From assembly GCF_009909185.1 (NCBI RefSeq), contig NZ_JAAAMV010000023.1, positions 62,001 through 126,000 on the forward strand: a stretch of DNA of 64,000 nt. Direction: 5' to 3'. This document shows positions 35,548 through 44,702 of the stretch, in pieces. The notes beneath the pieces are model-generated. The model worked only from the letters and a program-made list of their open reading frames with translations. It did not search any database and had not been told where the DNA came from. Source of the stretch: Paenibacillus glycinis (GTDB lineage: Bacteria > Bacillota > Bacilli > Paenibacillales > Paenibacillaceae). Positions within the stretch are counted from its first letter, which is position 1; each line of letters starts with the position of its first letter. Both the position numbers and the translations under genes were made by a program.

Positions 35548-38484
35548 TTATTGAACTTTAACGGACACAGTTCCGACAACACCGTTTTTCGTGATGTAAG
35601 AGATAGTTGCTACGCCGTCCTTAGTTGCGGAAGTCGTAATCGTTCCATTTTGTGCAACAGCTGCGACGGAAGAATCAGACGAAGCCCATACGCCACTACC
35701 TGCTGGCAAAGCAGTAACGTCTACTCCATACTGATCTTCTACGTACAGATCAGCTTTAACAGAAGTGTCAGTTGCGCCATTTCCAAGGAGAAGTTCTGTT
35801 TTGTCAAATGCAACTTTAGCCGCATAAGGAGTTGCATCCGAAGTTGTTACTGCCAGTTCAGCCAATTTGGTTGCGCCTTGGTAAGCAGCAATCGTAGCCG
35901 TTCCTTTTGCGTTGGAGAAAATCTTAGAACCTTCTACGTTTACAACGGACAGGTCAGTCGAAGTAATCGAAGTTACGAATGCAGCTTGATCAATTGCAAC
36001 TGTTTTGTTATCGGATGTCTTACCTGTCACAGTAACAGTTTTTGCATACTTGCCGGTATCACCAGCCGAAGTGTTGGTATCCTTTGCATAAAGCGTACCG
36101 ATTGTATCGATTGCAAAGTTTACAACCTTGTCATTGCCGATTACCGTAACTTTTTGCTCATAAGACGAGCCAGCTACCGCAGTACCACCGTTTGTGAGGC
36201 CGATAAGCAGTGTAGAAGTACCTGCAGCAGCACCTTCAACAGTCAGGCCGTCCAGAGCAGTTACATCGCTTGCAGCTTTTTCAGTTACAGCGAGTGCATA
36301 ACCAGCTGGAAGCGAAGACATCACACGTCCCCAGTTATCAACAACTTTCACACTGTTAAGGTCGATTACGTCAGAACCGCCAATTCCGTACAGAGTAGCC
36401 AGATCTTTCAGACCAGCAACTTTAGTCGGAACTGCTTTTTCTTTGATGTCAACGGTAACTTGGCTTGCGATTTGGTTGTTAACCCAAGCGTAGATTACAG
36501 TCGATCCATCCTTAGTATCATCCACGCCGAAGTTCAGAGTCAGTTCGCCTTTGCTGTTCCACTTAGGCGTTACAGTTCCACCACGGTTAGTTGTGAATGT
36601 TACTTGAGTGTTGTACGAAGCTTTTGCAAAATCGCCTTTTGCAATTGCGCCACCATAGTTATCACTTGCAACAAAGTTGAAAGCAGCATCTTCACCTTGA
36701 GCTACGAGAGCACCAGGACCTTGCAAAGTGAATTTACCAACTTTAGTTGCATCTTCAACTTTGATTGTTACCGAAGTGGAGACGCCATTCTTGGAGTTCA
36801 AAGCAGTGATAACGGCCGTACCAGCATTACCTGCAGTGAATGTCAGAACGCCATTCTCGTCGACAGCAAGCGAGTTAGCATCAATGATGTCATTATTGCT
36901 AGAGATAAATTGAACATCATCGAATTGAACAATGTTGTCAGTAGTGTTAGTATCAGTAGCTTTCGAATTCAGCACATATTTAGTTCCAGCAGCATCCAAG
37001 AAGTTGTAAGGAATTACAACACCTTCATCTCCGGAAGTGATGCGAGTGGATCCTTCAAGCGGTTTAACTGTATCGATTTTCATCGTAACGATAGCGCTAC
37101 CGTCAGTTGCTTTGAAGGATTTATTTGCGGAAATACCTGTGTCTGGGTTAAGAACAGAAACAATGATAACATCGTCTTTTTCAACTTTGTCGGTTTTCAG
37201 ATCAACAGTGTAGTCGCCATCAACAATAGTGTAATCAAGCGCTCCTACAGTTGCGTCTGTACCGTCAAGAACATTGACATTCAAGTTCGGGTTTTGTACT
37301 TGTTCACCAAATTGGTTGAGTACTTTAATGCCCAATTTTTGGTTGTCAGCAATGACCAATGCTGTTGCGCCGATCTCAATTTTGGAGATTACAGCGTCAG
37401 CTACCGTTACTTTAACAGCTTCAGCACCGTTCACACTCACCGAGTATTCGCCAGCTGGCAGATAGTTAGAAGTCACGTTAACCGATTTTTTGTCTTCAGA
37501 CAGAGTCGTTGTGACAGAATACGGTACATCGTCTTTCTTAACTTCAACTTTCACGGCAGCTTGCTCAGCAGCATTCAAAGCTTGGTTGTATTCAACCGAG
37601 ATTTTGTTTGCGCCAGTTTGCGAAATCTTCGATACTGTCGCAGCTTGAAGCGTAACAGTAACTTCATACGATTTGCCTTGGTATTCAACCGTTACCTTTG
37701 TAGCAACGCCATTAACCAGTGCAGTATCAAGAGCTTTCTTGACTACGCCACCGTCGGAGAACGTTACTTCGATGTTCTTCTCGTCGACGATTTTCGTGGA
37801 AGCAACTTTGACAACGTCAGCTGCCAGATCGTAAGTAACTTCTACCAACAGTTGGCGAGTTGCGTTTGTTTGGTAGGAAGGAAGCTCAGGAAGAAGACCA
37901 GCTTTAACCGCAGCTGCTACATAACCTTTCGCCCATTCGGATACTTTACCAGTTACAGCATCTGTCGAAGGTTCGATGCCTGCAACCAGGTCAGCAACTT
38001 TCGCGATTTGTTCAACCGTTACTTGACCGGATGGACCGAATTTGTTAGCGCCCAGACCGTTCATCAGTTTAGCTTCCGTGGAAGCGCCGATGAATCCAGC
38101 TGCCCAGTGAGTAGCAGGAACGTCTTTGTAGACTTTGGCTGCTGCTGCGTTTTCTTCAAGTTGCGTAAGCTTCGTAAGTACTTTCGCGAACTCAGCGCGA
38201 GTCATTTGTTTGTCAAGACCAGCGGAACCGTCCGGATACCCGTTGAAGATACCCAGTTCTTTCAGAGCGTCGAACTTTTGTTGTGCTGTAAGATCCGGTG
38301 TAGCTGGAGCTGTTGGAGTAGTTGGTGCTGCATCGTCAGCGAACGCTACCGACGCTGTAGTCAGTGTCATAGCTGCTGCCACTAATAGAGATAAACTTTT
38401 TTTCATAACCTTTTTTTCTCCTCCTCTAAATTGCTTCGGGTCTTGAGAGTTTTGTTTAGAATATTGTTTGCTCGTTTGTCTCAT
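35548..38484 (-). CDS. Main S-layer protein with N-terminal SLH domains
   Basis: 978 residues from ATG 38484 (or 952 from an in-frame ATG at 38406). Signal peptide SLSLLVAAAMTLTTASVAFA, then three SLH domains in about the first 200 mature residues (MTRAEFAKVLTKL, ATHWAAGFIGASTEAKLMNG, TVEQIAKVADLVAG). The rest is a chain of beta-rich Ig-like repeats ending in GVVGTVSVKVQ. Simple, biased codon use, AT-rich DNA, a long leader with tandem promoters and a perfect terminator fit a major surface-layer protein. The first ATG has GGGGGTGA eight bases before it; the second has GGAGGAG 12-13 bases before it. The longer form would add a basic, glutamine-rich stretch of 26 residues before the signal peptide. 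It is exported and binds pyruvylated wall polymer through SLH. Confidence 0.92.
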   Translation of the reverse strand: MRQTSKQYSKQNSQDPKQFRGGEKKVMKKSLSLLVAAAMTLTTASVAFADDAAPTTPTAPATPDLTAQQKFDALKELGIFNGYPDGSAGLDKQMTRAEFAKVLTKLTQLEENAAAAKVYKDVPATHWAAGFIGASTEAKLMNGLGANKFGPSGQVTVEQIAKVADLVAGIEPSTDAVTGKVSEWAKGYVAAAVKAGLLPELPSYQTNATRQLLVEVTYDLAADVVKVASTKIVDEKNIEVTFSDGGVVKKALDTALVNGVATKVTVEYQGKSYEVTVTLQAATVSKISQTGANKISVEYNQALNAAEQAAVKVEVKKDDVPYSVTTTLSEDKKSVNVTSNYLPAGEYSVSVNGAEAVKVTVADAVISKIEIGATALVIADNQKLGIKVLNQFGEQVQNPNLNVNVLDGTDATVGALDYTIVDGDYTVDLKTDKVEKDDVIIVSVLNPDTGISANKSFKATDGSAIVTMKIDTVKPLEGSTRITSGDEGVVIPYNFLDAAGTKYVLNSKATDTNTTDNIVQFDDVQFISSNNDIIDANSLAVDENGVLTFTAGNAGTAVITALNSKNGVSTSVTIKVEDATKVGKFTLQGPGALVAQGEDAAFNFVASDNYGGAIAKGDFAKASYNTQVTFTTNRGGTVTPKWNSKGELTLNFGVDDTKDGSTVIYAWVNNQIASQVTVDIKEKAVPTKVAGLKDLATLYGIGGSDVIDLNSVKVVDNWGRVMSSLPAGYALAVTEKAASDVTALDGLTVEGAAAGTSTLLIGLTNGGTAVAGSSYEQKVTVIGNDKVVNFAIDTIGTLYAKDTNTSAGDTGKYAKTVTVTGKTSDNKTVAIDQAAFVTSITSTDLSVVNVEGSKIFSNAKGTATIAAYQGATKLAELAVTTSDATPYAAKVAFDKTELLLGNGATDTSVKADLYVEDQYGVDVTALPAGSGVWASSDSSVAAVAQNGTITTSATKDGVATISYITKNGVVGTVSVKVQ

Positions 38485-38512
38485 TAGCCGATTCACCCCC
38501 TTTCACGAGTTG

Positions 38513-38541
38513 AGCATAATTCGTATAAATAATGTCTGCAA
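38513..38541 (-). promoter_or_regulatory. S-layer promoter P1 (proximal)
   Basis: Minus strand TTGCAG, 17 bases, TATGCT, placing the start of transcription about 20 nt before the first ATG. Confidence 0.55.
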
Positions 38542-38629
38542 AAAGTGATTCCTTGTAGGAACTTGTCGCAGAATCTTGTAAATAAAAGTAGGCATGAAAA
38601 AAATGGTAGGGTCCGAACGCCACTATAAC

Positions 38630-38658
38630 ATTATACAATGGGCACTTACTAGCGTAAA
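38630..38658 (-). promoter_or_regulatory. S-layer promoter P2 (distal)
   Basis: Minus strand TTTACG, 17 bases, TATAAT, giving a leader of about 140 nt to the first ATG. Confidence 0.65.
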
Positions 38659-38950
38659 GGGCTATTTCATAAATAGTACCAGGCCCTTCCAGCGGCTAGT
38701 TAAGCTTTCTTACCGCCATCTTCATGTAATTAAACGCAGTGGTTTCAAAAAAGTTGCGATGTCGAGAAAAAAACTTTTAAAAACTTTTTCGCTCGGTATT
38801 TCTCGAAATTTTTGTCGATGCGTCGTATGAACCAGGACAGGCTGTCTACCACGGATTTAATTATAGAACGAATGGCCTATTGCCGTCGATAGATAACATT
38901 TCCCATGTATAGCGAGCACTACTAAACGCTAGAAATCCATGCAAGAACAA

Positions 38951-38984
38951 GAAGACTGCCCTGGCATCGCCCAGGCAGTCCTTT
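38951..38984 (-). terminator. Terminator of SLH protein gene
   Basis: GACTGCCTGG pairs with CCAGGGCAGTC (one bulge) and is followed on the minus strand by TTCTTGTTCTT. Confidence 0.8.
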
Positions 38985-38994
38985 GTCAACCATT

Positions 38995-41900
38995 TTAGTT
39001 CAGTTTAGGCAGTCGCTTCAGATCGGCAAGCATTTTGCCGGTGATGATCGCCGCGTCCGAACGGAGCAAGCTGGAATTCGGCTCGAAGGTATATCCCTTT
39101 TTCGGATCCTTCGAATCGATAGGGGAACCTTGAATGTAAAGCTTCTTCGCGATTGCAAGCACTGAAGCCTTCGCATAGTAATCGATGTCCGAATAATCTT
39201 TGAAGGATTTCTGCAATGCGGCATCTATCTTCTTCGGATCCGTCTCCAGCTTCAGGTTCAATGCACGCGCAAGGAAAACGGCAGCATCTTGTCGCGAAAG
39301 GTTAGCGGTCGGTTCAAACGTTCGCGGCTGCGTACCGCGGATGATTCCTTCTCTCGCAGCCGTTTCGATGTAACTGTAATCCCAAAGCGCATCTTGGTTA
39401 ATGATCGGCGGCACATCATCGAAATGCGGTTTGCTCAGTTCATAGTTCAGCGGAATATCAAGCGCTTTGACGACCATCCGAGTAAACTCCCCGCGCGTCG
39501 TGTACATGTCGGCTCCAAAATCGTCAAAATTGGCCGCGTTCATAATGCCCTTCGAGAAAATGGCCTCCATATAGTTGCGCGCATATGGATGATTCGTGAC
39601 ATCCGAGAACGAATACGTCATCTTTGCAACAACATAATAGCCGAATTGATCAAATGGAACGGTGATCGTGTTTTTCTTGGTATCGACGGTTCCGCCCATA
39701 TTGACCCAGAACTTATTCTCTACATCGTAACGGAAAACCGTAACGATCGTGCCCGCGGTATTCCGAATATTCGGATCAAATGAGAGCGCCAGCGTCCCGC
39801 GCTTAGACGTAATCAATTCACGATCGTCCGGACGCTCATCGTATGTTGGAATCTTCGTTCCTCCAGGTCCGGTTGCGCCTGGATACTGATATGGGTCTAC
39901 GCCCATCTTGAGCGGATCGTAGCTCGGCGTAGTGGTATCGTCCGCAAGCCCGGCATCGATCCAATAAACAGGGCTGGATTTCGAGAAGCGAGTCGGGAAC
40001 GAAACTCTAAACCGGGTACCGAAGTTTTGCATGATCAAATCAAAATCCGGCGGCGGGCTGTCGTATTCGCGGCGGTCAACGACGCCGTCTTCGGGGTTGG
40101 CGATCGCGAACAGCAGTTTATGTCCCGTAAATACTTGGTCTTTCAAATTCGCCGGCACGTTGAAGTCCCTTCGAATGAGCGCCGTTCCTTTCGGGAAGGT
40201 CAATGAAACCGCGCCATCAAACACTTTATTCGTGGTGCCCATGTCATTCAAAAATTGCGCGCCCGGAATGTTGGTTGGCGTATAGGTAACCTCGATGAAA
40301 TTGCTGACTTTATCCGAGGCGCTCTCGATCGTGAAACTGATCTTATTCACGCCCGGTTTGAGCCCGTTAATGGTTGCCTTGTAAGCATTCGGATATTCGA
40401 TGCCGTTGATCGGATTATTATCGGCATCATAAGAAAATTTATCCGCTGCCACTTTGTTAATTGTTACCTTGTCCGCGCCCTTGGCATTGATGATGACATC
40501 GACGAAGTTCTTGTTTACGATGCCCTCTGCCGGCAGATACGGACGAAGGATTTTATAGGGCAGTACGGTTGGGTCGACTTCCAGGCGATAGGTTGCCTTA
40601 GGACCGGTCTCTCCGCTGTTGAATACATTGAATAGATAAACGCTGGAGCTGCCGTCGGAATTCAGCTCCTGCTTCTTAAGCAAGAATTCGAAGGATTGCT
40701 TCGACACGTCATAACGCACGACCAAATTCCCGTTAATGCTGGCGTTGGCCGGATACATGCCCATCGGAGTATCGCCATTCACGATTTGGAACGGATCCGT
40801 TAGTTTCCATGTAATCGGCGTCGTCAACGACGCGCCTGCAATCTTTAAAATATAATCGCTGGCCGGAACGTGATTGGTCGTGCCGTCCGGTGCCATGAGC
40901 GAAGTCATTTTGCTGATGACTTCACCGGGCGATTTTCCCAAATCGATAAAATCGAACGTTCCGTACACGTTCATGAACGCTTCCGTCGTGTTGTAAAGCG
41001 CTCCGTTCTTCGTGAAATGCGGGTCATTCGTTATCGGCTTCGGATCCGTGATCGCATCCTCGAACGTGAACGGGAAGATGCCTAATGTGTCCGGCGCAGG
41101 AATTACCGGAAGGTTGGTTGGAACTTTGTTGACGGTAACGACTTTCTCATAGTAGCTCTTCGAACTCTGGAAAACAAACTTGATCGAGTTTTCACCGTTA
41201 AACAACGCGTTGAGCGCATCCGTATAAACATTCGTTCCGATTGAAGTCGTCTCGTCCAACACGAATTTGGTGATATCGGTACTATCCACCGCTCTAAGCG
41301 GGAAAGCTACGTTATTAATGTAAAAATAGATCGTTCGCGGTTTGTTATTACTCGTGTTGTAGTTGATCTCGGACGTGTTATTGATATTTTGCAGCACCCC
41401 TTGGAAATTGCCAAGCTTGCCATGAATAATATCGTTCACCCGTTCCGAAGGTGACAAAGTAGAATCATCATTAATCGTCATGCCATCAAAAATCGTATTA
41501 AAATTCGCATAAGGCCCATATAGCATCGTGAATTTTGCTGAAGCCGCATTCCCGTTCCCTACCTGAACCGTGATCGTTTGGGTGCCCTCATACGGCAGCT
41601 TGTAAAACTCCAATACGACGCGGGTAAACACTTGCGGCGCACCGTTAACGGTCTTCGTGACGGTAGAAGTCTCCCGAACGGCGTATTGTCCGGATGCAAG
41701 CGTACCTCCCGGAGCCGGCAATGCAACCTTGGTCGGCACCGTTGCCGGGTGACCGTAATTGTCCGCGATCCCCGTTACCGTGACAACGTCCGCACCTGCC
41801 GGATTGCCGACCAACACTTCAATACCGATCGGCAGACCGTAAATATTCTTTCCGTCCAGCGAGATGCCTTCAATGCCTTGATAGCTTTCAGGCTTATAAC

Positions 41901-43170
41901 CGGGCAAGTAATTGATTTGACTTACGAACGGCTTATTCTTATCGTGCAGCGTGAAATAGAGCGCGTCCGTGCCCTGTTCGGTAGGCGTCAAATTCAGGTG
42001 CGCATTTTCTTCGTTACGCGCCGTGAGCTTCAGATTATACAAGGTATCCAGCGTGCCGGCTGTAATGGCGCCGAGATTGATTTCGTATTGATAAACGAAA
42101 AATTTATCGGTAACTGCCGGACTACCGACGATCGTTGCATTGCTGATAGCGGATGTGAGATCCGTGTATGCAGAATCCGTTGCTTTCTTTAAGGCTGCCT
42201 TTAGAGAAGCAAGAGGTTTTGTCGGATCCGGATGAGGCAACGTCGCCTTCGTCGGCGGCGTGGTCGTCGGGTCGATGACTTCGTCATATACGCTGTTCGG
42301 AACGATGACTTTTCCCGTCACTTTAAGCGTGTTGCCGGTGGTTACGACGAAGTTCGGGCTGTATTCCAATGCGGCCGACTGCAACGTGGTCATATTGTTC
42401 ATTTCGTTGATATTCACATCATAGAAGGTAACGCTGCCGTTATAAAACGCGATATCGCGCGAGGTCTCGATTACCTGGGTTCCGTTCTTGATACGTATCG
42501 TGACCAAGTTCTTGCCTTTTTGCAACGTAATCGGAGCTGCTGCGAACGAGTTGTCATTGCTGCTGTTAACGGAGTACGTCTTGCTGCTTCCATTCACGAC
42601 AATCGTTACTTGCTGCGCGTTCGGCGCTTTACCCGTGATGCTGATATCGGCCGTATTGCGGCCGCGCGAAGTCGTGGATTGGACGACAGTCGTTCCGTTC
42701 TCCTCGATAGGGAAGTTATTGCCGTCCAAGTTGGCCGTCAAATCATACAGCATTGGGCCATTGCGATACTCAACATAAATAGAATTGCTGACTTCTCCGC
42801 CGCCCTGCGTTCCTTTGAACGTAATTTTGTTTAGTCCCGGGAAGAGTTGAATGTTAAAAATCTGCACGTTAAAGCCACTCACCGACACATTGCTGGTGAG
42901 GTTTTCCCGTACGCTTCCGAGTTTCGTTTCGTCGGTAGGGTCAATGATCTGGTACACGCTGTACGAGATCGAGGATGGGTCGACATTGTTGATCGTTCCT
43001 GACAAGGTAACGCGTTCGTCCGTCGTGACGCGGGGCGAGCCGATTTGGTCGCTTTCGCTCGGGAACGTGAAGTTACCTGTTGCGGCTTGGGCGGTTTCGA
43101 TCTTGCTTGCCGGCACCAGTTGAATAATCAAGGCCAGCAAGATGAACCATGTACCTAATTTCCTAATCAC
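38995..43170 (-). CDS. Large exported protein with C-terminal SLH domains
   Basis: 1391 residues from GTG 43170, chosen because GGAGGAGG lies just before it; earlier in-frame codons have no site. Signal peptide KLGTWFILLALIIQLVPASK. The long middle contains repeated Ig-like or cadherin-like beta modules (GFNVQIFNIQLFPGLNKITF, NAQQVTIVVNGSSKTYSV, YKATINGLKPGVNKISFTI). The C-terminal 200 residues hold three SLH domains (TTRGEFTRMVVKALDIPL, SRQDAAVFLARALNLK, LRSDAAIITGKMLADL). It lies between the S-layer gene and tagO. A wall-bound surface protein; no enzymatic motif was recognised. Confidence 0.9.
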   Translation of the reverse strand: MIRKLGTWFILLALIIQLVPASKIETAQAATGNFTFPSESDQIGSPRVTTDERVTLSGTINNVDPSSISYSVYQIIDPTDETKLGSVRENLTSNVSVSGFNVQIFNIQLFPGLNKITFKGTQGGGEVSNSIYVEYRNGPMLYDLTANLDGNNFPIEENGTTVVQSTTSRGRNTADISITGKAPNAQQVTIVVNGSSKTYSVNSSNDNSFAAAPITLQKGKNLVTIRIKNGTQVIETSRDIAFYNGSVTFYDVNINEMNNMTTLQSAALEYSPNFVVTTGNTLKVTGKVIVPNSVYDEVIDPTTTPPTKATLPHPDPTKPLASLKAALKKATDSAYTDLTSAISNATIVGSPAVTDKFFVYQYEINLGAITAGTLDTLYNLKLTARNEENAHLNLTPTEQGTDALYFTLHDKNKPFVSQINYLPGYKPESYQGIEGISLDGKNIYGLPIGIEVLVGNPAGADVVTVTGIADNYGHPATVPTKVALPAPGGTLASGQYAVRETSTVTKTVNGAPQVFTRVVLEFYKLPYEGTQTITVQVGNGNAASAKFTMLYGPYANFNTIFDGMTINDDSTLSPSERVNDIIHGKLGNFQGVLQNINNTSEINYNTSNNKPRTIYFYINNVAFPLRAVDSTDITKFVLDETTSIGTNVYTDALNALFNGENSIKFVFQSSKSYYEKVVTVNKVPTNLPVIPAPDTLGIFPFTFEDAITDPKPITNDPHFTKNGALYNTTEAFMNVYGTFDFIDLGKSPGEVISKMTSLMAPDGTTNHVPASDYILKIAGASLTTPITWKLTDPFQIVNGDTPMGMYPANASINGNLVVRYDVSKQSFEFLLKKQELNSDGSSSVYLFNVFNSGETGPKATYRLEVDPTVLPYKILRPYLPAEGIVNKNFVDVIINAKGADKVTINKVAADKFSYDADNNPINGIEYPNAYKATINGLKPGVNKISFTIESASDKVSNFIEVTYTPTNIPGAQFLNDMGTTNKVFDGAVSLTFPKGTALIRRDFNVPANLKDQVFTGHKLLFAIANPEDGVVDRREYDSPPPDFDLIMQNFGTRFRVSFPTRFSKSSPVYWIDAGLADDTTTPSYDPLKMGVDPYQYPGATGPGGTKIPTYDERPDDRELITSKRGTLALSFDPNIRNTAGTIVTVFRYDVENKFWVNMGGTVDTKKNTITVPFDQFGYYVVAKMTYSFSDVTNHPYARNYMEAIFSKGIMNAANFDDFGADMYTTRGEFTRMVVKALDIPLNYELSKPHFDDVPPIINQDALWDYSYIETAAREGIIRGTQPRTFEPTANLSRQDAAVFLARALNLKLETDPKKIDAALQKSFKDYSDIDYYAKASVLAIAKKLYIQGSPIDSKDPKKGYTFEPNSSLLRSDAAIITGKMLADLKRLPKLN

Positions 43171-43287
43171 GGTAAGCCTCCTCCACTTCATTCCATACAC
43201 ATAGTTTGTATCATTGTTATCGGCCTTGCGGGACTAAAAGTTTAGACAAGTCCCAGAAAAAGCCGGGCCATCATCGCGCCAGAACGC

Positions 43288-43321
43288 AAAAAACTCTGTT
43301 CCCGATTGGGAACAGAGTTTT
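43288..43321 (-). terminator. tagO terminator
   Basis: AAACTCTGTTCCC and GGGAACAGAGTTT arms, followed by TTTTTT on the minus strand. Confidence 0.9.
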
Positions 43322-43337
43322 ATTTTACCAGGCGCAA

Positions 43338-44471
43338 TTATTTCGATCGGGACTGCTCCGTCCTTAACAGCAAGCGCTGCAGGAAACTGATAAGCGGCCT
43401 GCGGGACTTGTCGACGATGCCGATCAGCTCGGCTCCGATCTGAAGGAAGAATACGAGCACCAAGATAACGCCGAAGGTAATCCAATTGGCGGCATCCGAC
43501 TGTACGATCGTGGACTGCAAGATCGCGCATAGTCCGAAGAACGACGCGATGGCATAGATAATCAGCACCGTACGACGATGGCTGAAGCCGAGCTCGCGCA
43601 GGCAATGATGCAAATGGCCTTTGTCCGGAGCGAAAATCGGTTTCTTGTTGATCCATCTGCGGATGATCGCAAAGAACGTATCCGACAGCGGCACTCCGAT
43701 GATCAGCAGCGGCGTTACGAAAGAAACCATCGTCACTTGCTTGAAGCCCAGCATGGAAAGCGTCGCCAGACCGAAACCTAAAAACAATGAACCGGTATCG
43801 CCCATGAAAATCTTCGCCGGATGAAAATTATACACCAGGAACCCGATGACGCCGCCCAAAAGAAGCGTACTCAGCAGAATGACCGGCGCAAAGCCCATGA
43901 CAGCCGCCATCACAAGGATCGTACCGATCGCGATCGCGGACACGCCTGCCGCCAATCCGTCCAGTCCGTCAATCAGGTTGATGGCATTGGTAACGCCCAC
44001 GATCCAAAGAATCGTGATCGGTATGCTGATCCACGAAGCGACAGGCTGCATGGCCTCGCCGAACGGAATGTTCAGCAGGTCGATTTTGACGCCGAAGCCG
44101 AATACGACGACGCAGGCGGCAATGATTTGACCAAGCAGCTTCACCTTGGCCGACAATTCAAAACGGTCATCCAACGCGCCGATGAGGACGATAATGGAAC
44201 CGCCCGCGAGCATCGCGTTGATTAAATTTTTATCGTAGCTGCGGAAGAGACCTTCCGGAATAAACGGCTGCACGGCGAAATAAGCGCCGATGAATGCAGC
44301 ATATATACCCAAACCGCCGAGACGCGGCATGATCTTCGTATGAACTTTTCGATGATTCGGCTTGTCGATCGCCCCGACCTTGAACGCGAGTTTGATAACA
44401 AGCGGGGTAAGCGCCAGCGCAAGGCATAACGAAATTATGAATGCGGCTGTATAGAGAACGACGTGACTCAT
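43338..44471 (-). CDS. tagO: Undecaprenyl-phosphate N-acetylglucosamine-1-phosphate transferase (TagO/WecA type)
   Basis: 377 residues with about ten membrane helices. It transfers a sugar-1-phosphate from its UDP form to undecaprenyl phosphate, the first step of teichoic acid or secondary wall polymer synthesis. Family motifs: KPNHRKVHTKIMPRLGG, LGALDD-type ALDDRFELSAKVKLLGQ, the catalytic NAINLIDGLDGLAAG, and the cytoplasmic HLHHCLRELGFSHRR. The start at 44471 is chosen because AGGGAG lies six bases upstream; an ATG two codons earlier is also possible. It is next to SLH genes and csaB, so it probably starts the polymer that holds the S-layer. Confidence 0.94.
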   Translation of the reverse strand: MSHVVLYTAAFIISLCLALALTPLVIKLAFKVGAIDKPNHRKVHTKIMPRLGGLGIYAAFIGAYFAVQPFIPEGLFRSYDKNLINAMLAGGSIIVLIGALDDRFELSAKVKLLGQIIAACVVVFGFGVKIDLLNIPFGEAMQPVASWISIPITILWIVGVTNAINLIDGLDGLAAGVSAIAIGTILVMAAVMGFAPVILLSTLLLGGVIGFLVYNFHPAKIFMGDTGSLFLGFGLATLSMLGFKQVTMVSFVTPLLIIGVPLSDTFFAIIRRWINKKPIFAPDKGHLHHCLRELGFSHRRTVLIIYAIASFFGLCAILQSTIVQSDAANWITFGVILVLVFFLQIGAELIGIVDKSRRPLISFLQRLLLRTEQSRSK

Positions 44472-44702
44472 TTCCATCTCCCTTTCCTAGCTATCGCCGG
44501 ATAGAATTATACGCTGTTTGGAAAAGAAACTCCACTCTCATTTTCAAGCGATTTCCACGAAATACCCGATGATTTCGCGTGCTTGGGCCTGGTTTTGCGA
44601 CATTTTCTCTCACGCACAGCGCTTTCGCTTCGTTTTACGGCCGTATAACTAGATGTCCGCAGGAACCTATGGTTGGATGAGGTAACAGCTTCTATATATA
44701 GT
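44472..44702. other. Intergenic region between csaB and tagO
   Basis: 231 bp holding a perfect TATAAT (minus strand, 44506-44511) about 35 bp before tagO, without an obvious -35. No terminator is evident after csaB. Confidence 0.4.

Larger units (their letters stand above)
38485..38950 (-). other. Long upstream region of S-layer gene
   Basis: 466 bp without a gene. Holds two promoter candidates close to the gene, a run of A/T tracts at about 38750-38800 that could act as an UP element, and a further isolated TATAAT-like site near 38861. No open frame with a ribosome-binding site is present. Confidence 0.6.

Noticed and set aside
35551-38385. 944-codon plus-strand frame opposite the S-layer gene
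   Set aside because: Cysteine- and serine-rich nonsense sequence without family features; the minus strand has the clear SLH protein.
43234-43656. 140-codon minus-strand frame overlapping tagO
   Set aside because: Frame-shifted reading of tagO; tagO motifs are in the other frame.
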